Source: Metabacillus crassostreae (GTDB lineage: Bacteria; Bacillota; Bacilli; Bacillales; Bacillaceae). From it: 38,658 nucleotides of DNA. The stretch covers positions 1 to 38,658 of the forward strand of contig NZ_JAFBDU010000017.1 of the NCBI RefSeq assembly GCF_016908395.1, read 5' to 3'. Positions 10,034 to 18,282 of the stretch are shown here, piece after piece. Every line of letters starts with the position of its first letter. Within the stretch, counting starts at the first letter, position 1. The notes beneath the pieces were generated by a model. That model made no database searches, was not told the DNA's origin, and was given only the letters and a program-made list of their open reading frames with translations. The position numbers were made by a program, and so were the translations under genes.

Positions 10034-10069
10034 TTGTTGTTGATTTCTAGTACAGGTATTCACTTTGCA
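10034..10069 (+). repeat. Decayed interspersed hairpin-repeat fragment (copy C)
   Basis: TTGTTGTTGATTTCTAG followed by ACAGGTATTCACTTTGC parallels the left end of copy A at 26128 (TTGTTGATTTCCG, AGGCATTTGCTTTCC). No matching right arm remains nearby. It lies in the 361-base gap between ychF and yyaE. Confidence 0.45.
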
Positions 10070-10161
10070 AAATATTGAACAACCTTACTCTCCACCTTGT
10101 TCAAAAAAGAATTACCTTAGGCCCGTGAGCCTCTTCTCATACAGAGTAATATGATTACAAA

Positions 10162-10188
10162 AGAAAAAAGAGCCTATATAAGCTCCTT
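10162..10188 (-). terminator. Rho-independent terminator of yyaE
   Basis: Minus-strand GAGCTT pairs with AGGCTC around ATAT and is followed by TTTTTT. It lies shortly after the yyaE stop codon. Confidence 0.8.
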
Positions 10189-10205
10189 CCAATGAATCCT
10201 CTGTA

Positions 10206-12221
10206 TTAACTTTTCTCTATATTTACCAAGCAATCATATAAAATACTGCCTTGTCCATTATCTGAGTTATCATCAGGAGTCAGTAAATTAACTGATCCAC
10301 CGAATTTATGCCATTGTCCTTCATCCACATTTATTGTTTTAGGATGAGCCTTCTTTAAGATCTTAATGATTCCAGATAACCTACCTCTATCATTAAAAAT
10401 TATGGCCTTATCCCCTTCAAGTAATTCCAAATCTTTAGCAATATCCTCGGAAACTTCTATCTTCACAGTTTGCAATGCAGCTATTAGAGGATAATGCTGT
10501 GAGTGATTTGAACGTAAGGGGTGAATGGATAAAAGCTGATAAGGATATTTTTCAGCTAACTTTGGATTGGAAATGCTTGATTCTTTAGGAAGGTAGTATT
10601 CTGGTTTCCCATTAAATCCTTTTTCTTTCGCTAGTGTTGATGTGAATTCAAACTTCCCACTTAGAGTAGTAAATTCTTTAGTATTCCATGGTACATTCTT
10701 AACCGGTAATGGTAATCTATTTTGCTTCTTTAATTTCTCTAACGTTATATCATCACTAAGATGAGATATCGCCATATTCAAGAATTCATCTATAGAATAG
10801 GTAAACTCATTTTCAAAGCCTAATCTTTTTGCAAGCTCTGTCCAAATCCATAGATCAGACTTGGCTTCACCTGGTGGTTCCACCAGCTTGCTTCCGTAAT
10901 TTACATAGTGATGATACATTGAAGCATAGTATATATCTTCTTCTTCAAATACTGTTGTTGTTGGTAACACATAATCTGCCATTTCTGCTGTATCAGTTAA
11001 AAAATGATCGATCACAACAAGTGTTTCAACAGATTCAAAGGCATTTCTCACTTTATTAGAATCAGGTACCTGTACAAGTGGATTTCCACAAGTAACGATA
11101 ATCATTTTAATTTCGGGATTTATAGCTTCTAGTATCCCATCAGCTTGTTTCATCATTGTAAATTGTCTTGATGATGTTGCTTTTTTTGGCAAAGTTAGTG
11201 CATCCATATTAAAGCTTTTTCCAACTTGGATGTTCCCAAAATTGGCTCCACCGCCTGCTATACCAATATTTCCACTAATTGCAACTAGTGCATCGATGAG
11301 TCTTATTGTATTCCCACCATTAGCATATCTTTGCATACCTAGTCCGAGGAATGTAGAGGTTGGACCATCATGATAAATAGACGCTAGATATTTTAGATCT
11401 TGAAGTGATAGTTCAGTTTTTTCAAGTACTTCTTCCAATGTAAAACGATTCAATAAATCTACTAAATCTGAATATCCTTCTGTATAGTCCTCAATAAATG
11501 CTTTATCATGCTTATTTTGCTCAATCAAATATTTCATAATTCCAATCGCTGCTAAACCATCCATACCTGGCTTTATAGAAATATATTGATCTGCAATTTT
11601 CGCAGTTGCATTAAAAATAGGATCAATAACTGTTATCGTACTGCCATTTTTCTTTGCTTGTTGTAGATGGTTGAATAAATGCATATTCGTTCTCGCAACA
11701 TTTCTTCCCCATATCACAATATGCTTACTATTATAAATATCATCTGGTCCATGACTATCAGAGCTGCCAAAATCCCAGGTTTGCGCTTCAATTCCAGATC
11801 CCCAACAGATACTTCCTACTAAACTAGTTACACCGCCATAGCAATTAAAGAAGCGTTTATCTAGATTTTTCAAAAGTCCGTTATTAGCATAATCATGACT
11901 ATGAAGCACAGCCGTTGTATCAAATTTTTGTTTGATGTTAGTCATTTTTTCAGAAATCTCATCAAGTGCTTGTTTCCAGGTGATTTCTATAAATTGTCCA
12001 TTCACCTTTTTTAATGGAACTGTTAAACGCTCCTGACTATTTGTCTTAGTTTCAAGCATTCTACCTCTTCCACATATCTTACCTTGAGTGATTGGATGAT
12101 CTTTATCTCCCTCAACACTACTTACTTTTCCATTTTCAACTGTTACTTCAAACCCACAGCTATCCCAACAGTTTAAAGGGCATGAAGATTTTACAACTTG
12201 TTTCATTTGTTCTGCCCCCAT
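10206..12221 (-). CDS. yyaE: Molybdopterin-dependent oxidoreductase, YyaE type
   Basis: This is a bis-MGD molybdoenzyme of the DMSO reductase superfamily. An N-terminal [4Fe-4S] motif is visible as Cys14-X3-Cys18-X3-Cys22-X27-Cys50. The middle and C-terminal parts carry the usual cofactor-binding segments (VIWGRNVARTNMH; HPLRSNHSQHYPL). There is no Tat signal, so it is probably cytoplasmic. The substrate is unknown. The 671 residues resemble B. subtilis YyaE, which lies at the same locus. The ATG at 12221 follows GGTGGA; a second ATG at 12206 is an alternative. It starts four bases after the yyzM stop, so the two are probably cotranscribed, but no molybdenum-cofactor genes are nearby. Confidence 0.9.
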   Translation of the reverse strand: MGAEQMKQVVKSSCPLNCWDSCGFEVTVENGKVSSVEGDKDHPITQGKICGRGRMLETKTNSQERLTVPLKKVNGQFIEITWKQALDEISEKMTNIKQKFDTTAVLHSHDYANNGLLKNLDKRFFNCYGGVTSLVGSICWGSGIEAQTWDFGSSDSHGPDDIYNSKHIVIWGRNVARTNMHLFNHLQQAKKNGSTITVIDPIFNATAKIADQYISIKPGMDGLAAIGIMKYLIEQNKHDKAFIEDYTEGYSDLVDLLNRFTLEEVLEKTELSLQDLKYLASIYHDGPTSTFLGLGMQRYANGGNTIRLIDALVAISGNIGIAGGGANFGNIQVGKSFNMDALTLPKKATSSRQFTMMKQADGILEAINPEIKMIIVTCGNPLVQVPDSNKVRNAFESVETLVVIDHFLTDTAEMADYVLPTTTVFEEEDIYYASMYHHYVNYGSKLVEPPGEAKSDLWIWTELAKRLGFENEFTYSIDEFLNMAISHLSDDITLEKLKKQNRLPLPVKNVPWNTKEFTTLSGKFEFTSTLAKEKGFNGKPEYYLPKESSISNPKLAEKYPYQLLSIHPLRSNHSQHYPLIAALQTVKIEVSEDIAKDLELLEGDKAIIFNDRGRLSGIIKILKKAHPKTINVDEGQWHKFGGSVNLLTPDDNSDNGQGSILYDCLVNIEKS

Positions 12222-12224
12222 TGT

Positions 12225-12428
12225 TTATTCCACCGATTCCTCATGTTTGACGAGCATTTTTTTCATTTTCCTTGCAAATTCTTTTCTAGGAATTAATACA
12301 CTATGTTCACAGCCAAGACATTTTATTCTAACATCCATTCCCATACGAATAATCTTCCATCTATTTGTTCCACAAGGATGCTGTTTTTTCATTTCTACAA
12401 TATCATGTAAACCAAATTCCTTTTCCAT
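12225..12428 (-). CDS. yyzM: DUF951 small protein (YyzM family)
   Basis: This basic protein of 67 residues has a Cys in HPCGTNRWKIIRMG and a CLGC pair, possibly a small metal site (inference). The family is conserved near the Firmicutes origin and its function is unknown. The ATG at 12428 is chosen because AGGAGG lies eight bases upstream; the earlier ATG at 12434 is only two bases from it. It sits between mscS and yyaE, close to both, suggesting one transcript. Confidence 0.9.
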   Translation of the reverse strand: MEKEFGLHDIVEMKKQHPCGTNRWKIIRMGMDVRIKCLGCEHSVLIPRKEFARKMKKMLVKHEESVE

Positions 12429-12444
12429 TAACATAGCCTCCTTA

Positions 12445-13323
12445 CTAACTAACCTCTTCTTTTCGGTTGTACATCACAATTCTTGGATATGGAATTTCTA
12501 TACCCATTTCATCTAAGCAAATTTTTATATCTTTACGAAGCATTCGTGATATATGGAAGTGTTTCATAGGCTCAACTTCACAAATAACTCGTAAAACAAC
12601 CTCTGAAGCACCTAATGTTTGTACACCCAATAATTCTGGGGGTGTGACGATATCTTCATATTTATCTGGAATTTCAGATAACAGTTCCTGAATCACACGT
12701 TCCGCTTCTGGAATATCACTTTCATAAGAAATACTTATATCAACAACCGCAATACTATTATGAATCGAATAATTTGTTACCTCAGTAATACTACCATTCG
12801 GTAAGATATGCAATTCACCTGTCCAGCTTTTAATTTTCGTAGTACGCAAGCCAATTTCTTCAACAGTTCCTTCAAAAGTCGATACTCTTATAAAGTCTCC
12901 TACTGAAAATTGATCCTCAAATATAATGAAAAATCCAGTAATTATATCTTTAACTAAATTCTGGGCACCAAACCCAACAGCTAGACCTATAATTCCAGCA
13001 CCGGCAAGTAAAGCACCAACATTAATCGTTAATGTCTCTAAGACCATAATAATCATGATAAAATAAATAACATAGGTTAAAATATTTTCCAATAATTTCG
13101 AAAGTGTGTTTTCACGTCTTTCTGAAATACGGAGAGGAGATTTCCCGCGGAATAAAAATACCTTACTAATGGCAAGCCTTCCAAGTCTAATAAACATATT
13201 CGCTACAATAAGGATCAAGATAATCTTTAAAAGACCTTGTCCTATCGAAATCCATAGCTGAACATCAGTAATGTATTCATAAAACTCATTCCACATTTTA
13301 CTGATTATATCCACTGTATTCAC
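12445..13323 (-). CDS. Small-conductance mechanosensitive channel (MscS family)
   Basis: This membrane channel releases solutes when turgor rises suddenly. Residues about 20-115 form three membrane helices, the last being the Gly/Ala-rich pore helix (VGALLAGAGIIGLAVGFGAQNLVKDIITGFFIIFEDQFSVGDFI). That is followed by the MscS beta domain and the alpha/beta C-terminal domain. The 292 residues fit the compact YkuT-type channels of Bacillus. It lies 16 bases upstream of yyzM. In other Bacilli an MscS gene at this spot next to DUF951 is common (established knowledge, from memory). Confidence 0.93.
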   Translation of the reverse strand: MNTVDIISKMWNEFYEYITDVQLWISIGQGLLKIILILIVANMFIRLGRLAISKVFLFRGKSPLRISERRENTLSKLLENILTYVIYFIMIIMVLETLTINVGALLAGAGIIGLAVGFGAQNLVKDIITGFFIIFEDQFSVGDFIRVSTFEGTVEEIGLRTTKIKSWTGELHILPNGSITEVTNYSIHNSIAVVDISISYESDIPEAERVIQELLSEIPDKYEDIVTPPELLGVQTLGASEVVLRVICEVEPMKHFHISRMLRKDIKICLDEMGIEIPYPRIVMYNRKEEVS

Positions 13324-13437
13324 CTTCTTCTAATTAACTATATTTTAAAACCAACTAGTTTCATAGCCAATATTATACTTCATTTACTGATCAATTTGCT
13401 TCTAAATTGACTGAAAATCAAAGTTACCTTTAAATAG

Positions 13438-13463
13438 CTGCAATATAACAATGAATATTGCAG
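13438..13463. repeat. Perfect 9-bp inverted repeat upstream of the MscS gene
   Basis: CTGCAATAT (13438-13446) and ATATTGCAG (13455-13463) flank eight bases. No T run follows on either strand, so a terminator is unlikely. It lies 115 bases upstream of the MscS start and could be an operator, but nothing identifies a regulator. Confidence 0.5.
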
Positions 13464-13549
13464 TGATTATATCGGCCATACGTGTTTCATAAGGTAGCTA
13501 TCTTTAAAATTTTAACAGATAACACCATAAATTATGCATAAATAACAGC

Positions 13550-13634
13550 AAGGGCCATTCATCCTTAAATCTAATAAATAGTGACAATGCTCATTATCTA
13601 TTAGATTATGTTGAATGAAGACCCTTATTTTTTT
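13550..13634. repeat. Long imperfect inverted repeat after the YkvI-family gene
   Basis: Nested arms pair around a centre: AAGGG/CCCTT (13550, 13622), ATTCA/TGAAT (13557, 13612) and AATCTAATA/TATTAGATT (13568-13576, 13599-13607). On the plus strand it is followed by TTATTTTTTT, a terminator layout. No plus-strand gene precedes it. On the minus strand, where the YkvI-family gene ends, the following sequence is only weakly T-rich. It may still end that transcript. Confidence 0.5.
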
Positions 13635-13646
13635 CTATTTCATACC

Positions 13647-14660
13647 TTATGTTTTATAGCGATTAAGTAACGGATATAAAAGAATTGATGCGAGTAAATA
13701 AAGATTTATTAACCCATACACTGGATAAACTATACTAACAAGATTGGCAAATCCAAACTTTGTAAATGGGATCATAAGTGCTACTAACAAAAGTGCAATT
13801 AACGGATATGGAATTTTTATGATTTCTTTAAAACGCGAGGCAAGTCCAAAAATTCCAGATACAGCAGTCGTATAGATGGCCAGCCATAGCATGACTGACA
13901 TAAAAAGAAAGAAAGCAAATGGTGAATCCTTTAGCACTGCAAATAAAGGGATTTCATATTCTGCTACATAGTCTGCCATCTGAATCAGCGTTTCATTATA
14001 AACAAATGAAATGGTTCCTAATATGATTCCACTTCCTATACTCGCTACTTTTGCTTCCTTAAGGTCTTTTATTTCTTTGCCAATAGCTGCTAAAACAGCG
14101 ATAAGCGGTAATATATTCAAAGACGCAAAGGTGAATGCAGCTGGCCAATTATACTGTTCATTTAAATCTAATACCCATGAATAATGATGGGATATATTAA
14201 ATGACATCAATGCGTAAAATAGTCCTATTACAAGCAATGGAATGATAATTGAATTCAATCTTATTATTCCACTTGAATTTCCTAAAAAGAGTAAAACAAG
14301 TAACACCGAGAAAAGTGCGATGCCACCCCAATAAGGAATTGAAAAGGATTCAAGTGTTGCGCCACCACCTGCTATCATCACTATTGTTGTTGTAAATAAA
14401 TACAAAACAATCAAAACATCATAAACATGTGATAGCTTTTTCCCTATTAATCTCTCTAATACTGGGAAAAAGTGAGTTGTTTTTTCTTCATAGCTTATTT
14501 TCATAACAACATAGACTGCTACTATGAAAATAACTGTAAAGATCACAATAGCCAGTCCGCTTTCAAAACCAAAAAATTGCCATAATTCTCTCCCTGATGC
14601 ATATCCTGCTCCAATAATTGTTCCTAATATAAGAAACATCCACTTAATTCCTGATTTCAT
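13647..14660 (-). CDS. YkvI-family membrane protein (APC/LeuT-fold transporter-like)
   Basis: This protein of 337 residues has about ten membrane helices and the N-terminal signature GTIIGAGYASGRELWQFF, which resembles the unwound first helix of APC-type transporters. It is of the YkvI family. The substrate is unknown. ATG at 14660 is chosen because GAGGTGG precedes it at eight bases; a longer frame to 14702 has no ribosome-binding site. It is divergent from yyaC, with 100 bases between the starts. Confidence 0.85.
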   Translation of the reverse strand: MKSGIKWMFLILGTIIGAGYASGRELWQFFGFESGLAIVIFTVIFIVAVYVVMKISYEEKTTHFFPVLERLIGKKLSHVYDVLIVLYLFTTTIVMIAGGGATLESFSIPYWGGIALFSVLLVLLFLGNSSGIIRLNSIIIPLLVIGLFYALMSFNISHHYSWVLDLNEQYNWPAAFTFASLNILPLIAVLAAIGKEIKDLKEAKVASIGSGIILGTISFVYNETLIQMADYVAEYEIPLFAVLKDSPFAFFLFMSVMLWLAIYTTAVSGIFGLASRFKEIIKIPYPLIALLLVALMIPFTKFGFANLVSIVYPVYGLINLYLLASILLYPLLNRYKT

Positions 14661-14702
14661 CTTCTTCCCACCTCTTGAGGCTGTCCTATTTGTAATCAAC
14701 AT

Positions 14703-14731
14703 GTATAGAAATGATCATTCTTCCGTATACT
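14703..14731 (+). promoter_or_regulatory. Candidate sigma-F/sigma-G promoter of yyaC
   Basis: GTATA (14703-14707), the sigma-F/G -35 core, is followed after exactly 15 bases by CCGTATACT, which keeps the A, A and T positions of the GGNNANANT -10. The GG is replaced by CC. The start would be near 14738, just before the ribosome-binding site. In B. subtilis yyaC belongs to the forespore programme (established knowledge). Confidence 0.4.
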
Positions 14732-14760
14732 GTTACTACTATGACGTAGGAGTGAATTCT

Positions 14761-15384
14761 ATGAATCTAAAATCAAGACTTTTTCAATCTGATAATCAAC
14801 CAGATCGCATCTATTATGAAAGCGATGAGGCTAGTCAACTATTATCAGAATCTCTTTTGAAAAATTTGCCACGATTATATTACAAGCCAATTGTCATTAT
14901 ATGTATTGGTACAGATCGTTCAACAGGTGATTGCTTAGGTCCTCTTATAGGTTCATCAATAAAGAAAGAAATCGCATATTTCCATGTTTATGGAACATTG
15001 AAGGATCCTGTTCATGCAGTTAATTTAGAAGAAACATTAGAACTAATTCAAGAAAAACATAACAATCCCTTTATAATCGCTATAGATGCTTGTCTCGGAC
15101 GTTTGAAAAGTGTTGGATATATTCAGGTGGATAAAGGCTCAATAAAGCCAGGAGCAGGTGTAAATAAAGATCTACCTGCAGTTGGGGATATGCATATTAC
15201 TGGAATAGTTAATATAAGTGGCTATATGGAATTTTTAGTTTTACAAAATACACGACTTCATCTTGTAATGAGTATGTCAGAAATCATTTCACAAGGAATT
15301 ATAGAAGCAGAAAAAGCATACACTGAAAAACGATTATCTGTCAGAAGTAAATGGCTGGATAATCAAGATTCTATTATTAATTAG
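14761..15384 (+). CDS. yyaC: Sporulation protein YyaC (GPR-like, DUF1256)
   Basis: YyaC is a 207-residue protein related to the germination protease GPR and expressed in the forespore in B. subtilis; its target is unknown. Conserved segments are CIGTDRSTGDCLGPLIG (residues 48-64) and the acidic AIDACLG near residue 107. ATG at 14761 follows TAGGAGTGA. The frame continues upstream to 14524, but that part overlaps the divergent transporter gene and lacks a start signal. It is the only gene left of oriC that runs against the replication fork. Confidence 0.95.
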   Translation: MNLKSRLFQSDNQPDRIYYESDEASQLLSESLLKNLPRLYYKPIVIICIGTDRSTGDCLGPLIGSSIKKEIAYFHVYGTLKDPVHAVNLEETLELIQEKHNNPFIIAIDACLGRLKSVGYIQVDKGSIKPGAGVNKDLPAVGDMHITGIVNISGYMEFLVLQNTRLHLVMSMSEIISQGIIEAEKAYTEKRLSVRSKWLDNQDSIIN

Positions 15385-15490
15385 CCTGGCTTAATAAACT
15401 TTAAAGCAGGCATCATAAAGCAAATATTATTAATAGAGATCAACTGTTTTCAGGAAGGATTAGCCTGCCATTCACACATTAAAGTGAACA

Positions 15491-15527
15491 AAAAAAACAC
15501 TGCATATCATAACATATACAGTGTTTT
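15491..15527. terminator. Bidirectional terminator between yyaC and the DUF554 gene
   Basis: AAAACACTG (15494-15502) pairs with CAGTGTTTT (15519-15527). On the minus strand a run of T follows the stem; on the plus strand TTTTAAT follows. It lies between two convergent genes and can serve both. Confidence 0.85.
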
Positions 15528-15572
15528 AATAAGTCTATGTGACATCTCTATTATTAAAAATCACCATCAAGT

Positions 15573-16280
15573 TTAATTAAAATATTGAACTACCACAATG
15601 GCAGTGATAATAATGATACTTGGTAGAAGATTAGCAACACGAATCTGTTTTATTCCTAGAATATTAATACCAATAGCAAAAATTAATACTCCTCCAGTAG
15701 CAGTAAGTTCAGCAATTAGTAATTCTAATAAAGCCGCTGGAAGAAAAGCATGGATCACGTTTGCAAATAGAGCAATACTTCCTTGATATAAGAAAACAGG
15801 AATCGCTGAAAACAGAACTCCTACTCCTAGTGTGCTAGCTAATACCATACTTGTAAAACCATCTATCATCGATTTAGTTAGTAAAACGGAGTGATCTAAC
15901 CTTAAGCCACTATCAAGTGCACCTACTATCGCCATGGCACCGACTACAAATATTAGAGTAGCTGTCACAAAGCCTTGAGCAATATCACTATTTTGAGATT
16001 TCCCTAATTTTCTTTCTAACATACTTCCCATTTGATGAAGTTTATCTTCAATACGAATCCATTCACCTATAACTGTTCCAACAACCAAACTTACAATCAC
16101 GTAAAAAAAGTTTGCACTTTTTAATGCCATATCAATACCTAATACTACTACTGAAAGACCAATAGCAATCAATACTGTTTGTTTCATCTGTTCAGGAATA
16201 CGTCTAAGTAATAAACCTAAAAATGTTCCTACTATAATTCCTAATGCATTCACTATACTTCCTAATAGTACCAAACTCAA
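15573..16280 (-). CDS. DUF554 membrane protein (YdfK/YqgA family)
   Basis: This hydrophobic protein of 235 residues has about seven membrane helices. Typical family segments are GSIVNALGIIVGTFLGLLL at the N-terminus and SMIDGFTSMVLAS in the middle. The function is unknown; transport is only a guess. The likely start is TTG at 16280 with AGGTGG four bases upstream; TTG at 16274 is an alternative. A perfect inverted repeat (16326-16363) lies just upstream of the gene. It is convergent with yyaC. Confidence 0.88.
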   Translation of the reverse strand: MSLVLLGSIVNALGIIVGTFLGLLLRRIPEQMKQTVLIAIGLSVVVLGIDMALKSANFFYVIVSLVVGTVIGEWIRIEDKLHQMGSMLERKLGKSQNSDIAQGFVTATLIFVVGAMAIVGALDSGLRLDHSVLLTKSMIDGFTSMVLASTLGVGVLFSAIPVFLYQGSIALFANVIHAFLPAALLELLIAELTATGGVLIFAIGINILGIKQIRVANLLPSIIIITAIVVVQYFN

Positions 16281-16325
16281 TCTACCACCTATTACTTTAT
16301 TGTAAAAGATCTACACATAGCTTAA

Positions 16326-16363
16326 AACGATCATGATTAGCGGGTATCCCTATCATGATCGTT
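16326..16363. repeat. Perfect 12-bp inverted repeat upstream of the DUF554 gene
   Basis: AACGATCATGAT (16326-16337) and ATCATGATCGTT (16352-16363) are exact reverse complements around 14 bases that contain GGGTATCCC. On the minus strand only four T follow, so it is a poor terminator. It sits 46 bases before the DUF554 start and after the spo0J terminator, so it may be an operator or leader hairpin. Confidence 0.55.
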
Positions 16364-16452
16364 ATTCGACTAATTAATTTAAGGCGTTATTACATGTTGA
16401 TTTTTAGCATTCGTTAATTGTAGGTTAATAGAATAGCTGTGACTCTGCCGGA

Positions 16453-16490
16453 TAGCCTGTCAAAGCGAATAACTGTAACGAAATCAACCA
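16453..16490 (-). repeat. Decayed interspersed hairpin-repeat fragment (copy E)
   Basis: Read on the minus strand, GGTTGATTTCGTTACAG followed by TTATTCGCTTTGACAGG matches the left end of copies A and C. It lies between the spo0J terminator and the DUF554 gene, in the orientation opposite to the other copies. Confidence 0.45.
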
Positions 16491-16542
16491 TGAAATTTAA
16501 CAAAGACTAAATTGAAAAAAGTTACTTTTAATCTAATAGCTC

Positions 16543-16576
16543 CATAAAAAAGACTGACTATAAAATAGCCAGCACT
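16543..16576 (-). terminator. Rho-independent terminator of soj-spo0J
   Basis: On the minus strand CTGGCTAT pairs with ATAGTCAG (one G-T pair) around TTT, then TCTTTTTT. It lies about 20 bases after the spo0J stop. Confidence 0.88.
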
Positions 16577-16594
16577 TTTTGAAACAGATGAATG

Positions 16595-17449
16595 TTAGAG
16601 TTGTTTCTGTGAATCTAGTAGCTCTAATATTCGATCTAAGTCATCTTGCGAGAAAAATTCAATTTCAATTTTTCCCTTTTTCTTTTGTTTCTTTATAATA
16701 ACTGATGTTCCGAAATATTCCTGTAAAAATGATTCTCGTTCCTTAATAAAAACATCCTTCTCAGGTTTATTTTTCTTTGTTTCACGTGGAACATTCTGAT
16801 TAATTTGTTGTATAAGCTGTTCAACCTGGCGAACATTTAGCTGTTCACGAAGAATTTTTTCTACAAGTGGCTGAAGCTTATCCTTATTTTTTAATCCTAG
16901 TAATGTACGACCATGTCCCATTGAAAGCTTTCCTTCAGCAATTAATTGTTGAATAGGCTTTGGTAAAGATAAAAGTCTAACGTGATTAGCGATATGCGGT
17001 CGACTTTTTCCTAAACGTTTAGCCAATGCTTCCTGGGTGAAATCCAATTTATCCATCAATGTGTGATAAGCCTGAGCTTCTTCTATAGGAGATAGATCTT
17101 CACGCTGTAGATTTTCTAATAAAGCTAATTCCATCATTTGTTGCTCGGTTAAATTCCTGATAACAGCTGGTATTGACGGTAATTTTGCCTCTTTAGCAGC
17201 TCTATAACGACGTTCACCTACTACAATTTCAAAGCCCTTAATACTTTTACGGAGGATGATAGGCTGTAAAACTCCATGCTGTAGAATTGATTCCTTAAGT
17301 TCTTGAATCGCATCTTCTTCGAAAATTTTCCGTGGTTGATAAGGGTTAGGGCGGATTTCATTTAGCTTTATCTCTTGAACAGATTCTTCCTGTCCTACTT
17401 CCATATTAGAAAATAGAGCATTTATGCCTTTTCCTAATCCTTTAGCCAT
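16595..17449 (-). CDS. spo0J: Chromosome-partitioning protein Spo0J (ParB)
   Basis: Spo0J binds parS, uses CTP to close into a sliding clamp, loads SMC at the origin and controls Soj. The CTP-binding ParB fold has GERRYRAA at residues 78-85 and ENLQRED at about 112-118. A helix-turn-helix follows (about 138-160, EALAKRLGKSRPHIANHVRLL). The C-terminal dimerisation part ends the 284 residues. The gene overlaps soj by eight bases. It contains a parS-like site at 16778-16793 within its own coding region, as in B. subtilis. Confidence 0.98.
   Translation of the reverse strand: MAKGLGKGINALFSNMEVGQEESVQEIKLNEIRPNPYQPRKIFEEDAIQELKESILQHGVLQPIILRKSIKGFEIVVGERRYRAAKEAKLPSIPAVIRNLTEQQMMELALLENLQREDLSPIEEAQAYHTLMDKLDFTQEALAKRLGKSRPHIANHVRLLSLPKPIQQLIAEGKLSMGHGRTLLGLKNKDKLQPLVEKILREQLNVRQVEQLIQQINQNVPRETKKNKPEKDVFIKERESFLQEYFGTSVIIKKQKKKGKIEIEFFSQDDLDRILELLDSQKQL
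16778..16793. other. parS site inside spo0J
   Basis: TGTTTCACGTGGAACA differs from the consensus parS palindrome at one of 16 positions (G for A at position 12). A parS within spo0J is conserved in Bacillus (established knowledge). It would nucleate Spo0J clamps about 11-12 kb from oriC. Confidence 0.9.
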
Positions 17450-18203
17450 TTACAACCACTTCCTTTGCCAAATCTAAATAAACCTCTGCCCCTCTAGACC
17501 TTGGATCATAAATGATAATTGGTTGTCCATGACTTGGTGCTTCACTCAAACGGATATTTCGAGGAATAATTGTTTTATATACCTTATCCTGAAAATACTT
17601 TTTCACTTCATCAATAACTTGAATACCTAAATTGGTTCTAGCATCAAGCATTGTTAGTAAAACACCTTCAATCATTAAATCAGTATTTAAATGTTTTTGA
17701 ACAAGTCGCACTGTGTTTAATAATTGACTTAATCCTTCTAATGCATAATATTCACATTGAACAGGAATTAAAACTGCATCTGAAGCTGTTAATGCATTAA
17801 TTGTAAGTAAGCCTAATGATGGTGGACAATCTATTACCATATAATCATATTCATTTTTTACAGTTTCAAGTGCTCTTTTTAATCTAACTTCCCTGGAAAT
17901 AGTTGGGACTAATTCAATTTCTGCACCTGCTAATTGAATCGTAGCAGGAATAATATCTAGATTTTCAACAGCTGTTTGCTTAATTACATCCTTAACATCT
18001 GCATCATCTACTAAAATATCATATATGCAATGCTCGACATCTGCTTTCTCGATGCCTATCCCGCTTGTAGCATTTCCTTGTGGGTCAACATCGACGAGAA
18101 GGACTCGTTTACCGATGTATGCTAAGCAAGCACCCAAATTTACAGAGGTTGTTGTTTTACCAACTCCACCTTTTTGGTTTGCAATCGCAATAATTTTTCC
18201 CAC
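17442..18203 (-). CDS. soj: Chromosome-partitioning ATPase Soj (ParA)
   Basis: Soj is a deviant Walker A ATPase that binds DNA as an ATP dimer and, with Spo0J, sets DnaA activity and origin segregation. The deviant Walker A KGGVGKT lies at residues 11-17, and DCPPSLG forms Walker B. GTG at 18203 is chosen because AGGTGA precedes it and the product then equals the 253-residue B. subtilis form; an ATG at 18221 has no such site. It is translationally coupled to spo0J. A hairpin lies in its upstream region. Confidence 0.98.
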   Translation of the reverse strand: MGKIIAIANQKGGVGKTTTSVNLGACLAYIGKRVLLVDVDPQGNATSGIGIEKADVEHCIYDILVDDADVKDVIKQTAVENLDIIPATIQLAGAEIELVPTISREVRLKRALETVKNEYDYMVIDCPPSLGLLTINALTASDAVLIPVQCEYYALEGLSQLLNTVRLVQKHLNTDLMIEGVLLTMLDARTNLGIQVIDEVKKYFQDKVYKTIIPRNIRLSEAPSHGQPIIIYDPRSRGAEVYLDLAKEVVVNG

Positions 18204-18253
18204 GATGTCACCTGCTTTCATAATACATAATATCTATTATTTAATATCGTTTA

Positions 18254-18282
18254 AACTCCATTTATTCTTGAAAAATGGAGTT
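18254..18282. repeat. Perfect 10-bp inverted repeat upstream of soj
   Basis: AACTCCATTT (18254-18263) and AAATGGAGTT (18273-18282) flank nine bases, about 50 bases upstream of the soj start. No T run follows on the minus strand. It could be a leader hairpin or an operator. Apart from this and the noc terminator, 18204-18655 shows only AT-rich sequence. Confidence 0.5.

Noticed and set aside
10206-12434. yyaE-yyzM as a horizontally acquired island
   Set aside because: Both genes have B. subtilis counterparts near the origin, no integrase or flanking repeat is seen, and base composition looks like that of the neighbours.
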